51,246 nt of DNA from Caldalkalibacillus thermarum (GCF_014644735.1 NZ_BMKZ01000021.1:1-51246), one strand, 5' to 3'. Positions 16,489 through 28,005 are shown, counted from the stretch's first letter. Notes: generated by a model from the sequence alone, not told the origin. Numbers and translations are program-made.

Positions 16489-18726
16489 TCATGATTTTAA
16501 CTGCTTCATCACGGCCTGCCAGATCTGATAAACCTGTCTCATTCTTGAGACAGAGGGTTGGCGGTTGCCGTACCGGGTTTCTTCAAAGGAGCGGATTAAA
16601 GGATTGATGTTGTCCGGATCCAAATGGGTTTCCAGGGACAGGATGTATTCGCGCAAGGTTTGGGAAGGGTGCTTAGGTTTAATAAACCGTCCCAGATAAC
16701 GAATCAACAGGGCGTAGGTGTTCAGCAGCCACTCACGGTCCATGCCTTGCCGGTAACGCCAGATCACCCAGGATAAGATCACTTTGCGCCAAAACAAGAG
16801 GACCGTCAAGCTGAGCAGCAACACACATACCAATCCCGCTGCCGCCATCCAACCTGCCGTCTTAAACCCGGCTGCTGAACCTTGTTCATCGGTTAACGCC
16901 GCTGCCGGCTCACTGTCCTCATGCTCCAAGCGTTCAGCCAGCTGTTGCTCCAAAAAGTCTTCCTCTACAGCAGCCATCTCCTGCTCTTGGCTCAGCTCCA
17001 CATCATCTTGCACAAATTGATAAGGATTCTGAAACGTGCGGGTCGGCTCAAAGGGAACCCAGCCGGTACCCGGGAAGTACACTTCAACCCAGGAATGGGC
17101 ATTTTTATTGCGTACCACTGTAGTCAACTTGCCGTCTGTGCGTTCCACTACTTCGCCGGAAGTAAACCCTTTTACCCAGCGGGCCGGAATATCCAAGGTG
17201 CGCAACATCACAACCATCGCTGAGGAAAAGTTGTCACAGTAACCCCGTTTTGTTTCAAACAAAAACTGGTCTACATAATCCTCATCAGGACCAGGTACAG
17301 GGACATCCTCTGTTTCATATTCATAGCCGTTCCGGCGAAAGTAGGACTCAATGGCCCGCACCTGGTCATACATGGTCGCTGCCCCTGCCGCCGCTTCCTG
17401 GGCCAGTTCCCGCACTCTGTCCGGCAGTGAATCTGGCAGTTGGGTGTAACGGTTCATGATCTCTGGAGGCACTTGTTCTTTGTTGGTTTCCTTTAAAGCC
17501 TTAACTGAATAGGACGGGTACTCGCTGACGAGCTCATACCCTGCAAGCGGGGCAGGCTGATGACGGCCGCTCCGGGCATAACTATACCATCTGCCAGAAA
17601 ATATGTCCCAGCCGAGAACAACATCGGTATCGGCAAAAACGCGCAACTCAAGGGGGTCCCCTGGGTAGAACAGCTGGGACCGCTCCCCTTCATAATACAA
17701 CTCTGCCCGGATGATCTCTGTTTCAGTTCCGCTTTCTGTTAAGGAAAATCCCATTTCTGTTTTGATTTGGCCTACTTCTTCAAAGGGAAAGAAAATTTCC
17801 ATGCTGTCAGTATTTTCCCAGCCCCGGCCGTTGTAATAATCCCGCGATTCTCCCCGCCAATAATGAAGGGTATCTGTCAAGGCATGGAACACCACTGTAT
17901 CATCCTGGATGAACGGGCCGCCCAGCACCTTATCCGAACCCCCATAGCCAACGCGCTGCACGCCCTTCTCCTTCATCCCGGAACCTTCCCCGTAGCCCTG
18001 AATAAAAGCTACCGGATCTGGCCAGGCAGGCTCCGCTTTTGGGGCTGTATAAGCCACACCTGCCGCCACCAAGATAATAATCAAACTCATCGCCAGCCAG
18101 CTCAAGGGCCGGGCGACTGATTCCAGCCGTTGTTGAGCTTCTGTTTGCCGGGCAATGCGCCACCATTGCACTAAGGACAGGAGCAAAAATCCGCTTATTA
18201 CTGCACGAATAACCGCTGCTTGGGCCTCAAAGGGGGTAAAAGTATCCAAAACAGCCAGATAAGTGATGGTCATAACCACAAAGTACAACGCCCTTTGCCT
18301 AAGCAACACACTTTGATATAAGGACAAGGCAATCAGCCAAATAAGCACAAAAAAGAACAAAGTCCGGCTTAAAAAGGACACACTGACCCATTCTCGCTGC
18401 AAAATAAACAGGACAGCTCCAAGCACATCCTGGACGAGATAGGCTAACCAACTCACACTGAACAACGGAACGGTAAAGTATAACTGATGAATAAAGAAAA
18501 GTACCATGAAACTGAGCAGCGGAAGGGAGATATACCATTTCACACTTAGGACTTTTAACCCCAAGACAGCGGCAAAGAAAAGCACAAAGGGATAAACAGC
18601 ATGTGTAGCTGTTAACAGGGGAAGCGGCCGCAACCACTCCCAAAACAGCAAGGTGAGCAAAATGATCATGGCCATAGCTGGAAAGGGATACAGTGGTCTA
18701 GCTTGGTGTTTGGGCAAAAGAAGCAT
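16489..18726 (-). CDS. Membrane protein with transglutaminase-like domain (TgpA/YebA type)
   Basis: 745 residues. The N-terminal third has about seven membrane helices (DUF3488/TgpA_N region); then comes an extracytoplasmic transglutaminase core, a single helix (MAAAGLVCVLLLSLTVLLFW) and a cytoplasmic tail (DUF4129-like). The catalytic cysteine is in KRGYCDNFSSAMV and the histidine in NKNAHSWVEVYFPG. The third position reads VPFEPT, so Glu replaces the usual Asp. It ends the moxR-DUF58-transglutaminase operon, overlapping DUF58 by 29 bp. This trio is linked to envelope functions in other bacteria; the substrate is unknown. Confidence 0.85.
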   Translation of the reverse strand: MLLLPKHQARPLYPFPAMAMIILLTLLFWEWLRPLPLLTATHAVYPFVLFFAAVLGLKVLSVKWYISLPLLSFMVLFFIHQLYFTVPLFSVSWLAYLVQDVLGAVLFILQREWVSVSFLSRTLFFFVLIWLIALSLYQSVLLRQRALYFVVMTITYLAVLDTFTPFEAQAAVIRAVISGFLLLSLVQWWRIARQTEAQQRLESVARPLSWLAMSLIIILVAAGVAYTAPKAEPAWPDPVAFIQGYGEGSGMKEKGVQRVGYGGSDKVLGGPFIQDDTVVFHALTDTLHYWRGESRDYYNGRGWENTDSMEIFFPFEEVGQIKTEMGFSLTESGTETEIIRAELYYEGERSQLFYPGDPLELRVFADTDVVLGWDIFSGRWYSYARSGRHQPAPLAGYELVSEYPSYSVKALKETNKEQVPPEIMNRYTQLPDSLPDRVRELAQEAAAGAATMYDQVRAIESYFRRNGYEYETEDVPVPGPDEDYVDQFLFETKRGYCDNFSSAMVVMLRTLDIPARWVKGFTSGEVVERTDGKLTTVVRNKNAHSWVEVYFPGTGWVPFEPTRTFQNPYQFVQDDVELSQEQEMAAVEEDFLEQQLAERLEHEDSEPAAALTDEQGSAAGFKTAGWMAAAGLVCVLLLSLTVLLFWRKVILSWVIWRYRQGMDREWLLNTYALLIRYLGRFIKPKHPSQTLREYILSLETHLDPDNINPLIRSFEETRYGNRQPSVSRMRQVYQIWQAVMKQLKS

Positions 18727-19939
18727 CTATCTCACTCCTTGACAGGCGAGAGGGAAATGATGCTGATGCAATCATGTACACGGGGATACCCTCCTTGTGG
18801 AGTAGCAAAAGATATTGTTGCTCAGCCGGTGACGCCTCCCGACCCCCTTTAATCCAAAAAAATGCGGCTTTCATTTTGCGGTAAGATAAGTCGGCCAACA
18901 ACATGGCCATTTGTTTATTAAGCACCGGTGAAAGCATAACGGCCGTTGTTCCCCTCGGCAAATGCACCACTTCACGGAGCACCGTGTTGCCAAAAGCATA
19001 GGTCGCATCAGCTTTAACATGGGCCAAATGTTCAAAAATGCGGTAGAGCTGCTCGCTTTCCCGCCTAGGGGGAAGTACAACAGGGGTCTGTCCGTAAGAC
19101 ACCAAACCGCAGGAAAAACGATGCTTTAAAGCATAGCGGGCCAGAGAAGCGGCCAGGGATACGGCCATTTCAAACAATGGATGTTCTTCATCTCCATAAG
19201 CTTGCCTTTCCCGGTCTAAAAACAGCATCACATCATGGCTGACCTGATGTTCGAATTCTTTTGTTTTAAGCCCCGCACTTTTGGCGCTGGCTTTCCAATG
19301 GATACGGGCCAGACGGTCCCCGGGGGCATAGTCCCTTGCCCCGATCACGGAAGCCGTTTCTTCCCTTTTTTTGACACGGGCGGCACGGACCATCCCTGAA
19401 TGAAGATCATTTCCAATCGACCAGCTGACAATTTCCTGATAGCGAGGGTAAACAAGCAAAGTTTGCTTCTCTTCCACCGTTTTAGAGCAGCTGATCAGCC
19501 CAAACCAGTTCCCTGTCAGAAGCTCTAACCGCTGCCACTGGTAACTGCCCCGGGGAAGATTTTCGATCTGGTACGTGACTTTAAACGCGCGTTTAAACCA
19601 GGGATGGACCACAAGTTCAGGCCCTGATGTTCGTGCTTTCAGCTTTGCCGGAAGGTGATCCTTAAGCACGAGATAAACCAGGGGCAGTCTGTAAGGATTA
19701 TGGATGACCAGAGTGACTTCGAGTGCTTCACCGGCCACACATCTCGTTTTATCCACCTTCCGGGTCACCGTCACCCCACTTAAGCCAAAAAAATATTGAA
19801 ATAAGGAGACGGATGCAACTGGCAGATAGGCATAGAAAATAAACCAGCTGACAAAGCCACCTTGAAATTTGCCAAAGACATATGTGGCGAAAAGCAAAAC
19901 CAAAATGGTAAACAATCCTCGAGAGGGGGGAGAAGACAT
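18698..19939 (-). CDS. DUF58 domain protein
   Basis: 413 residues with two N-terminal hydrophobic stretches (about residues 8-50), a beta-rich region, then the DUF58 signature: GARDYAPGDRLARIHWKASAK. The C-terminal half has a von Willebrand A-like fold (VMLFLDRERQA as a partial metal-site motif). It is the classic middle partner of MoxR ATPases and transglutaminase-like membrane proteins and is probably their substrate-linking or regulatory subunit. The start ATG has TAGGAGTG ahead, 27 bp after moxR. Confidence 0.85.
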   Translation of the reverse strand: MSSPPSRGLFTILVLLFATYVFGKFQGGFVSWFIFYAYLPVASVSLFQYFFGLSGVTVTRKVDKTRCVAGEALEVTLVIHNPYRLPLVYLVLKDHLPAKLKARTSGPELVVHPWFKRAFKVTYQIENLPRGSYQWQRLELLTGNWFGLISCSKTVEEKQTLLVYPRYQEIVSWSIGNDLHSGMVRAARVKKREETASVIGARDYAPGDRLARIHWKASAKSAGLKTKEFEHQVSHDVMLFLDRERQAYGDEEHPLFEMAVSLAASLARYALKHRFSCGLVSYGQTPVVLPPRRESEQLYRIFEHLAHVKADATYAFGNTVLREVVHLPRGTTAVMLSPVLNKQMAMLLADLSYRKMKAAFFWIKGGREASPAEQQYLLLLHKEGIPVYMIASASFPSRLSRSEIDASFAQTPS

Positions 19940-19966
19940 GGGATCACTCCTAGCTTTTTTAACACT

Positions 19967-20947
19967 TTAGCTTTTCAACGCCTCTTCCACGACAGGAACC
20001 CGGATCTGTCCTAACACATCATCGATGACCTGTTCCACACTGGCCCCGTTCAAACGGGCTTCAGAGGTGAGAATGAGGCGGTGACCAAGCGTATAAGGGG
20101 CCAAAAGTTTGACATCATCCGGGATACAGTAGTCCCGGCCGCGGATAAAGGCTAAAGCTTGAGCCGCATAAAGCAAAGCAATAGATCCCCGCGGACTGGC
20201 TCCAAGATAGACGCTGGGATGCTCACGGGTGGCACGGACAAGGGAGACAATATACTCCTTCACAGAATCCTCCACGTGCACCTGGCGGACCTCTTGTTGC
20301 AGTTTCAACAGTTCCTCTACAGACATCACCGCATCTAACTGGTCAATGGGATGGCCCTGTTGAACCCGGGACAGCATGTGGATCTCTTCATCCTTGCCCG
20401 GATAACCCAGCTTTAATTTTAATAGAAAACGATCCAGCTGGGCTTCAGGCAAAGGATAAGTCCCTTCGTATTCTATGGGATTTTGGGTGGCCATGACCAA
20501 AAAGGGAGACGGCAGCAGACGGGTTTTACCGTCAACGGTGACACTGCCCTCTTCCATGGCTTCCAGCAAGGCAGCCTGGGTTTTGGGGGAGGTGCGGTTG
20601 ATTTCATCTGCCAAAACAATGTGCCCAAAAATGGGGCCCGGCCGAAACTCAAAGCAGAGTTCCTTTTGATTAAAAATAGACACACCTGTGACATCAGAGG
20701 GCAACAAATCAGGGGTAAATTGAATTCGTTTAAAAGAGCAGCCTAAAGAGCGGGCCAAAGAGCGGACAAGCATCGTTTTGCCGACACCTGGCACATCCTC
20801 GAGCAAAATATGTCCTTTGGCCAATATGGCCACCAAAGTCAGTTCTACGATCTTTTCTTTTCCGATCATCACCTTGTGCACATTGTGCATGACTTCAGCT
20901 ATTCTTGCATGATACCGGTCAAGTGAAACGAGTTTTGAATTTGTCAT
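19967..20947 (-). CDS. MoxR-family AAA+ ATPase
   Basis: 326 residues. Walker [13 protein letters not shown], Walker [20 protein letters not shown], sensor 1 [23 protein letters not shown], and a C-terminal lid ([18 protein letters not shown]). MoxR ATPases act as chaperone-like remodelers of VWA or DUF58 partners. It is the first gene of the three-gene operon. AAGGAGGAG is 4 nt from the ATG. Confidence 0.92.
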   Translation of the reverse strand: MTNSKLVSLDRYHARIAEVMHNVHKVMIGKEKIVELTLVAILAKGHILLEDVPGVGKTMLVRSLARSLGCSFKRIQFTPDLLPSDVTGVSIFNQKELCFEFRPGPIFGHIVLADEINRTSPKTQAALLEAMEEGSVTVDGKTRLLPSPFLVMATQNPIEYEGTYPLPEAQLDRFLLKLKLGYPGKDEEIHMLSRVQQGHPIDQLDAVMSVEELLKLQQEVRQVHVEDSVKEYIVSLVRATREHPSVYLGASPRGSIALLYAAQALAFIRGRDYCIPDDVKLLAPYTLGHRLILTSEARLNGASVEQVIDDVLGQIRVPVVEEALKS

Positions 20948-21063
20948 AAGCTCCTCCTTGTTTGGTCAATTGAACATTCCTACTATTCTATTAATACCAC
21001 TCTTTGTCAGTCTCTACACCCTGCCTTGATTCTTAAGACAGCAGGAATTTTTAAGACGTAAAA

Positions 21064-21099
21064 AGAATAAATAACAGAATAAATTAAAGAATAAATTGA
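21064..21099 (+). repeat. Three tandem 12-bp repeats
   Basis: Copies AGAATAAATAAC, AGAATAAATTAA and AGAATAAATTGA run head to tail in the divergent gap between moxR and the lipid kinase gene. Confidence 0.7.
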
Positions 21100-21130
21100 A
21101 GAGGAAAAGCGCTAGAATGGAGAAGAAAGC

Positions 21131-22060
21131 ATGTATATTTTTATTGTAAATCCCATCGCAGGCAATGGTAAGGGGTTAAAAGTGTGGACAAAAGCAAGAA
21201 AAGAACTGGACAAGCGGGGGATTGCTTATCGCTCTTTTTACACTAAGCAGGCTGGTCATGCCACAGAATTGGCGAAACAACTGGCTGAGTTGTACAAAGA
21301 AAAAATAACGGCTATGATTGCTGTCGGCGGAGATGGTACCATACATGAAGTGATGAACGGTCTGTCCAAAAACGCCCATATCCCCTTTGGCGCCGTTCCT
21401 GCTGGATCTGGCAACGACTTTGTCCGGGGGTATGGATTACCTCGCCGTCCCTTGTCTGCCTTAAATCATATCTTAAAGCGTTCTTCCGCTTCGCTTCCAC
21501 GCTATGACGTAGGTGTCTATCATTTGGGTCACAAACACAAGGGAAAAAGATATTTTATTAACGGGATTGGGATTGGGTTTGACGGAGAAGTGGCCAAATA
21601 TACTAACCAAGCCAGCTATAAAAGATGGCTGAACACTTTGAAGTTGGGTCCACTGGCCTATTTCATTTCAGCGCTAAGATTATTGTACAAATACCAGACC
21701 AAGGAGGTCATTATAAGGGTAGACGGGCGGGAATACGTTTTTTCGGACGTCTGGCTCGTCGCCATATGTAACATCGCCTATTATGGGGGTGGAATGAAGA
21801 TTATTCCCGACGCTCGCCCCAATGATGGTAAGCTGAACATTTGTGTCATTGACCGTCTTAAACCCTGGCAAGTGCTTCTGGCATTAGGCTCTGTATACTT
21901 TGGCTGGCACACACGCCTTAAGGCCGTTAAGCTGCTAAAGGGTGAAATGATTCAGGTCACCAGCGAGGAGCCAATGACAGTCCACGCCGATGGCGAAATC
22001 ATCGGCACTTCTCCTATCGTTTTAACGATTGAAAAGAGATCCCGGATCATTTGTAAATAA
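21131..22060 (+). CDS. Diacylglycerol kinase-family lipid kinase
   Basis: 309 residues of the DagK_cat/YegS/BmrU family. It phosphorylates a lipid such as diacylglycerol at the membrane face. The start IFIVNPIAGNGKGLKVW, the GGDGTIHEVMNGL motif and AGSGNDFVRGYGLP are the nucleotide-binding signatures; the C-terminal half has the EPMTVHADGE motif. It is transcribed alone and divergently from the moxR operon. The exact lipid substrate, diacylglycerol or another, cannot be decided. Confidence 0.85.
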   Translation: MYIFIVNPIAGNGKGLKVWTKARKELDKRGIAYRSFYTKQAGHATELAKQLAELYKEKITAMIAVGGDGTIHEVMNGLSKNAHIPFGAVPAGSGNDFVRGYGLPRRPLSALNHILKRSSASLPRYDVGVYHLGHKHKGKRYFINGIGIGFDGEVAKYTNQASYKRWLNTLKLGPLAYFISALRLLYKYQTKEVIIRVDGREYVFSDVWLVAICNIAYYGGGMKIIPDARPNDGKLNICVIDRLKPWQVLLALGSVYFGWHTRLKAVKLLKGEMIQVTSEEPMTVHADGEIIGTSPIVLTIEKRSRIICK

Positions 22061-22080
22061 TGCGTTGTAACCTGAACAAT

Positions 22081-22407
22081 TTAATGCGTAGGGGTCTTTT
22101 GCTTGGTATGAGTGGCAAAACGCTCTGGATCTCCCTCTGTTAAACATTTATAAATGGAACACCAGGAACGCTTGGCAAAATAAATGGGTACCTTCTGCTC
22201 TTTGGCCCGCTGTTTAATCACTTTGGATAAGTTGTGATTGATATAATCCGTTAAGACCAAAACAGCATCTATGTTCTTTGGAATCTCCCGTTTAACCTGC
22301 TGGCACTTGCGGCCTGACAAATGACAGATATGGCATACCCCCAACGCTTTTAGCTGGTCGGTAATATTACCCAAATGATCGCCACCGACAACCAGTAATG
22401 AACGCAT
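22081..22407 (-). CDS. DUF2325 protein under Fur control
   Basis: 108 residues. The start MRSLLVVGGDHLGNITDQL and the end LTDYINHNLSKVIKQRA plus FAKRSWCSIYKC match DUF2325. It has cysteine and histidine clusters (GVCHICHLSGRKC and WCSIYKC) that could bind a metal. It is monocistronic, with its own promoter between two Fur-like boxes. The function of the family is not known; the sites point to a role in iron limitation. Confidence 0.8.
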   Translation of the reverse strand: MRSLLVVGGDHLGNITDQLKALGVCHICHLSGRKCQQVKREIPKNIDAVLVLTDYINHNLSKVIKQRAKEQKVPIYFAKRSWCSIYKCLTEGDPERFATHTKQKTPTH

Positions 22408-22474
22408 GAATCATCCCCTCTTTTGTTGGGTTTATATTGTAAACTTGGATGATGAATCGATCTATCGACATGAA

Positions 22475-22543
22475 GATAATGATAATCAATATCAATTAGA
22501 TTGTAAGAAAAATACACCCGCTTGTCAATGATAATGATTATCA
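22475..22543 (-). promoter_or_regulatory. Fur-controlled sigma-A promoter of the DUF2325 gene
   Basis: Minus strand TTGACA (22528-22523), 17-bp spacer, TACAAT (22505-22500). One box, TGATAATGATTATCA at 22529-22543, is a perfect match to the 7-1-7 Fur consensus and abuts the -35. A second, GATAATGATAATCAATATC at 22475-22493, differs in two positions from the 19-bp consensus and follows the -10. This arrangement suits iron-dependent repression. Confidence 0.85.
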
Positions 22544-22587
22544 AAACCAATAACCCATGGAAATCACAATGCCGCCAGCGAACAGGC

Positions 22588-22631
22588 GGAAAAAACAATC
22601 CCCTCGTGAACAAAAGAGGATTGTTTTTTCC
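22588..22631. terminator. Bidirectional terminator after cstA
   Basis: GGAAAAAACAATCC (22588-22601) pairs with GGATTGTTTTTTCC (22618-22631). A-runs and T-runs flank it both ways. It lies 27 bp past the cstA stop. Confidence 0.75.
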
Positions 22632-22657
22632 AATAACTTGCTTTTACCAACTTTTGT

Positions 22658-24283
22658 TTAGCCATCCGCTCTCACTGTGGTATCCTCAGCTTTAGTCACA
22701 GAGAGGGAGCGCCATGCTTCAATGATGAGAAAGAGACACAGCACAAACAGGAAGAAGGCTGAAATGGCCAAGAAATAGTTGCCTTCCGCAAAATTCTCCC
22801 GCATTAACACAAACAGAGCGCTGATGGTCACGACAAACATAAAGATCATGGGGATAACGGTAAAGTAAGATTTGACCCCTTTCTTAATCAGCCATACAGA
22901 CACAGCCAGCAGGGCGATGGCACCCAGCATCTGGTTGGCCGAACCGAACAAGGGCCATACAGTGGACCAAGTGCCGGACAGCGCCAGGGCACCTGCACCA
23001 ATCAACACAATTAAAGTGGATAAGTGAATGTTTTTGGCTAAAGCCGGAGCCCGCTGCTCAGCCAGTTCCTGCACAGCATAACGGCCAAGACGGGTGGCTG
23101 AATCCAGGGTAGTGAACAAGAAGGCTGAAGCCGTCAAAGCAGCAAAGGTGGTTGCGGTTGCTTCAGCAATGCCCCAATGGGACATGAAGTAACCAATGCC
23201 TGCTGCAAACGTTCCGATGGGTCCGCCAAGTTCAGCCAGCCGGGCAGCATACTCTGCTTGAGTCAGATAGGCTACCGTACCAATGACAATGATGGCCAGG
23301 AAGCCCTCCAGCAACATGCCCCCATACGTGATAAATTTGCCGCTTTTCTCGTTATCCAACTGCTTGGCTGTGGTTCCCGAAGACACCAGGGAGTGGAAGC
23401 CGGAAATGGCACCGCAAGCAATAGTGATAAACAAAATGGGAAACAGATAGCCCAGGTTTTCATTATAAAATCCTGTGAAAGCTTCCATTTGAATGGTCGG
23501 AGCTGCAATAATGATCCCCAGTACAGCCCCAAACATCATCCCATATAGCAAGAAAGAGTTCAGATAATCCCGGGGCTGCAACAACACCCAGACGGGCAAG
23601 ACGGAAGCAACATAAGCATAAATGAGCAAAATCCAGATCCATGTTGTGGCACTTAAATTTAACGGGTAGTTTATGCCCATCCATACGGAGGCCAGCATGG
23701 CAAGCATACCAATAACGGTGGCTACCACCAAATTCACCCGCAGCTGGTTTACCATGAACCCAAACAAGATGGCCAGCCCTAAAAAGAGCATTGACGCTGT
23801 AGCGGCCTGTGGTACCGCTTCAAATGTATTAGCTACAAGGATCGCAAATACACCCACAATTAAAATAAGGGCGGAAATAGAGAAAAGTAGGAATAAAATT
23901 TGCCCGCGGTTGCCAATATACTCCTTAATCACGGTTCCTATGGATTGGGCTTTGTGGCGGATGGACGCTTGCAAAGAACTGTAATCATGCACCCCGCCGA
24001 CAAAAATGCTGCCAATGACGACCCACAACACTGCAGGCAACCAGCCAAATACGGCTGCTGTAATCGGCCCGACAATGGGTCCGCCACCGGCGATGGACGC
24101 ATAGTGGTGTCCTAACAGGACGGGCTTTTTGGCCGGCACATAATCCACACCGTCGTGCATGGTATGGGCAGGTGTCGGACGGTTCGGATCAATGCCCAGC
24201 TTCCGGTCCAGAAATTTGCCATAAGTGAAGTAAGCAATAATGAAAATGACACCACAAATCAGCATTAACGTGAGAAAGTTCAC
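22658..24283 (-). CDS. cstA: Carbon starvation protein A, transporter
   Basis: 541 residues, about sixteen hydrophobic segments, in the CstA family of peptide or pyruvate transporters. Landmarks: FTYGKFLDRKLGIDPNRPTP, the HHYASIAGGGPIVGP segment, TTLDSATRLGRYAVQE and FGSANQMLGAIALL. The start is GTG at 24283, nine bases after GGAGG. The upstream gene ends four bases away, so they form a two-gene operon. Relatives are induced at carbon limitation. No regulator site was seen. Confidence 0.9.
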   Translation of the reverse strand: MNFLTLMLICGVIFIIAYFTYGKFLDRKLGIDPNRPTPAHTMHDGVDYVPAKKPVLLGHHYASIAGGGPIVGPITAAVFGWLPAVLWVVIGSIFVGGVHDYSSLQASIRHKAQSIGTVIKEYIGNRGQILFLLFSISALILIVGVFAILVANTFEAVPQAATASMLFLGLAILFGFMVNQLRVNLVVATVIGMLAMLASVWMGINYPLNLSATTWIWILLIYAYVASVLPVWVLLQPRDYLNSFLLYGMMFGAVLGIIIAAPTIQMEAFTGFYNENLGYLFPILFITIACGAISGFHSLVSSGTTAKQLDNEKSGKFITYGGMLLEGFLAIIVIGTVAYLTQAEYAARLAELGGPIGTFAAGIGYFMSHWGIAEATATTFAALTASAFLFTTLDSATRLGRYAVQELAEQRAPALAKNIHLSTLIVLIGAGALALSGTWSTVWPLFGSANQMLGAIALLAVSVWLIKKGVKSYFTVIPMIFMFVVTISALFVLMRENFAEGNYFLAISAFFLFVLCLFLIIEAWRSLSVTKAEDTTVRADG

Positions 24284-24287
24284 CTGT

Positions 24288-24815
24288 TCACAACCTCCTC
24301 TTCAGTTGTTTTTGTAAAGGTTCAACAAACGGCTCCCCTTTGGGATGAATATGCACTTTTTTTTCAGCAAGATCAACAATGGCGAGATAAATTTCAGCCC
24401 ACCCATGCCAACCATATTTGATAAACCTCAGTTTCCTAAACCGCCTCACCTCCCTCAAGAGTTCGTCTGCAACCGGCTGGTCCGTTACTATCACACCCAA
24501 AAAAATGGTGGACATGTGTTCCCGGTGCTGGGGAACAAACTGTTTGACACTCTTTAACAGTTCCTCTTTAAACTTGTCCAGAAATCCTTTTTCTAAGGGG
24601 ATATGCGGTTGAGCAACGAATACGCACTGCTGATTCTCCACGGCCCAGATCTTGATGGATTTGGTCATCAGGTACCTTTCATCTCTGCGTTTATACAACG
24701 CCATAAAAGCGAGCGGGATTTGTCCCAATCTCTCTTCCCGGTACACGTCAAAGAAGTGGACAAACCGGTTGGCGAGCTTCTGGATATAATGTTCACTGCT
24801 CTTTTGTTGGGTCAT
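24288..24815 (-). CDS. Unknown protein paired with cstA
   Basis: 175 residues, no signal peptide and no membrane segment, rich in Lys and Arg. I do not recognise the family. Features: a central alternation of aromatic and charged residues (RFRKLRFIKYGWHGWAEIY) and a short beta-like C-terminus. Its stop is four bases from the cstA start, so it may be an accessory factor of the transporter. The start ATG at 24815 has a usable GGGATGA ahead. Confidence 0.6.
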   Translation of the reverse strand: MTQQKSSEHYIQKLANRFVHFFDVYREERLGQIPLAFMALYKRRDERYLMTKSIKIWAVENQQCVFVAQPHIPLEKGFLDKFKEELLKSVKQFVPQHREHMSTIFLGVIVTDQPVADELLREVRRFRKLRFIKYGWHGWAEIYLAIVDLAEKKVHIHPKGEPFVEPLQKQLKRRL

Positions 24816-24947
24816 GACTTCATCCCCTCTTCACCGGTCAAAACAGATCGACGCGATTAGCCACCACAATCGACTTAAAAGGGCCTAAAATGAGACGGTT
24901 AACTCTATCTTTTAAATTATCTGACTAATTAAATTATAGCATTGGCT

Positions 24948-24977
24948 AAAAAAACCTGCCACCCTAAAGGTGGCAGG
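24948..24977 (-). terminator. Terminator of groES-groEL
   Basis: CCTGCCACC and GGTGGCAGG (24955-24963, 24969-24977) form a 9-bp stem with a 5-nt loop and a run of seven T on the minus strand. It lies 28 bp past the groEL stop. Confidence 0.9.
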
Positions 24978-25005
24978 CTAGTAGAGGAGAGGTTGAGGAG
25001 GGGGA

Positions 25006-26658
<1,653 letters not shown>

Positions 26659-26701
26659 TTACGCTCCATTCCATGACCTGATGGTCCCCAAAAGCTCCAG
26701 G

Positions 26702-26983
26702 TTAGCTTAAAATGGCCAGGATATCGCTCTCACGCATAATTAATAACTCTTTGTCATCAATTTTAACTTCCGTTCCAGCATATTTGGAAAAAATGACGCG
26801 ATCGCCCTCTTTAACTTCCAAAGGAATACGCTCACCGTTTTCTAAACGGCCGCTGCCAACAGCGACAACTTTACCTTCTTGCGGCTTTTCTTTAGCCGTG
26901 TCAGGAAGCACAATACCGCTAGCAGTTGTTTCTTCTTTTTCAATCGGCTCAATAACCACACGATCGCCCAGTGGCTTCAACAT
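26702..26983 (-). CDS. groES: Co-chaperonin GroES
   Basis: 93 residues, the family size. [24 protein letters not shown] carries the conserved core including the mobile loop, and the C-terminus is SDILAIL. AAAGGAGGG is ahead of the ATG. First gene of the HrcA-regulated operon. Confidence 0.97.
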   Translation of the reverse strand: MLKPLGDRVVIEPIEKEETTASGIVLPDTAKEKPQEGKVVAVGSGRLENGERIPLEVKEGDRVIFSKYAGTEVKIDDKELLIMRESDILAILS

Positions 26984-27027
26984 GTCAAATGCCCTCCTTT
27001 AAATGGATTAATAGTGAACTTGGCTTG

Positions 27028-27054
27028 TTAGCACTCACCTTTTACGAGTGCTAA
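27028..27054. promoter_or_regulatory. CIRCE operator (HrcA site)
   Basis: TTAGCACTC, nine bases, GAGTGCTAA: a perfect match to the CIRCE consensus. It lies just downstream of the -10, within the groES leader. Confidence 0.98.
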
Positions 27055-27062
27055 CACCTAAT

Positions 27063-27091
27063 ATATTAATCATTTTATTCTAGTTTTGCAA
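27063..27091 (-). promoter_or_regulatory. Sigma-A promoter of groES-groEL
   Basis: Minus strand TTGCAA (27091-27086), 17-bp spacer, TAATAT (27068-27063), directly followed by CIRCE. Confidence 0.75.
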
Positions 27092-27160
27092 GTCCCTTTT
27101 TTGGTCTTTTTTCATCTTCATTTAAGCATTTAACAGCTCAAATGTTTATGCTGTACACAC

Positions 27161-27961
27161 TTATGAGTTTATCCTTCTTGATTGTCGTTTATGCATCCGA
27201 CGGTAAGTCCATTGAGAAAACCATACGCTGATCTCATACAATATAATGAGTGGCACGGTCACCACAAGGTGGGAAAGCAGCTCAGGAGGTGTAATGAGTG
27301 CCGCGATCACAAACAGGGCAAAGTAGGCATATTTGCGGATCCGTTTCAGGACGGGCGGGGAAATCACACCCAGGCGTGTCAGAAAGAGCATCAAAAGCGG
27401 CATTTGAAAGATAAACCCAAAGGGAACGACCAAAGTAAACATAAACCGGAAATAATGGATCATACCGTACATTTCTTCCGCACCAAGCTGTTGGGCTATG
27501 CCTGTCATAAACTGCATGACAAAGGGGAACAGCCAAAAATAACCAAAGGCTAAGCCCACGATAAACAAGGCAAAAGCCCCCGGTATGAAAGCAAGGGTCG
27601 TTTTGCGTTCCTTATCGGTCAAGCCTGGGCTGACAAAGGCCCAGATTTGATATAAAGCAAAGGGGAAGGTGAGCACCAGGCCAACGACAATGGAGAACAG
27701 CAAAAAGACTTTAAAGGCATCGGTCAGCCCGATGACCACCCAGGGAATCTGGGCAGCCTCCGCTTGCTTCTGCATATATTGAATCACATCATCAGCCAGG
27801 AAAAACCCGATAACCATGGACACAAGAAAAAGGATCAAAATATAAATGACCCTTCTTCTCAACTCACCAATATGCTCCATGACAGTCATGTCATAACTTT
27901 TCTGGCGGTTCATGTTGGTTCGTTTAATATGTTTAGGAATGGAGCGTTGTTCTTGATCCAT
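27161..27961 (-). CDS. tatC: Sec-independent translocase subunit TatC
   Basis: 266 residues with six membrane helices, the signal-peptide receptor of the twin-arginine translocase. Conserved are the start MTVMEHIGELRRRVIY, LTDAFKVF and the long loop YQIWAFVSPGLTDKERK. A frame starts at 27970, but the SD GGAGG is then too close; ATG at 27961 fits better. TatA is encoded 44 bp upstream, so this is a minimal TatAC pair of the Bacillus type. Confidence 0.93.
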   Translation of the reverse strand: MDQEQRSIPKHIKRTNMNRQKSYDMTVMEHIGELRRRVIYILILFLVSMVIGFFLADDVIQYMQKQAEAAQIPWVVIGLTDAFKVFLLFSIVVGLVLTFPFALYQIWAFVSPGLTDKERKTTLAFIPGAFALFIVGLAFGYFWLFPFVMQFMTGIAQQLGAEEMYGMIHYFRFMFTLVVPFGFIFQMPLLMLFLTRLGVISPPVLKRIRKYAYFALFVIAALITPPELLSHLVVTVPLIILYEISVWFSQWTYRRMHKRQSRRINS

Positions 27962-28005
27962 GTTGCTCATCCTCCGGCGTCGGGCATTTACAATTAAACA
28001 CTTGT

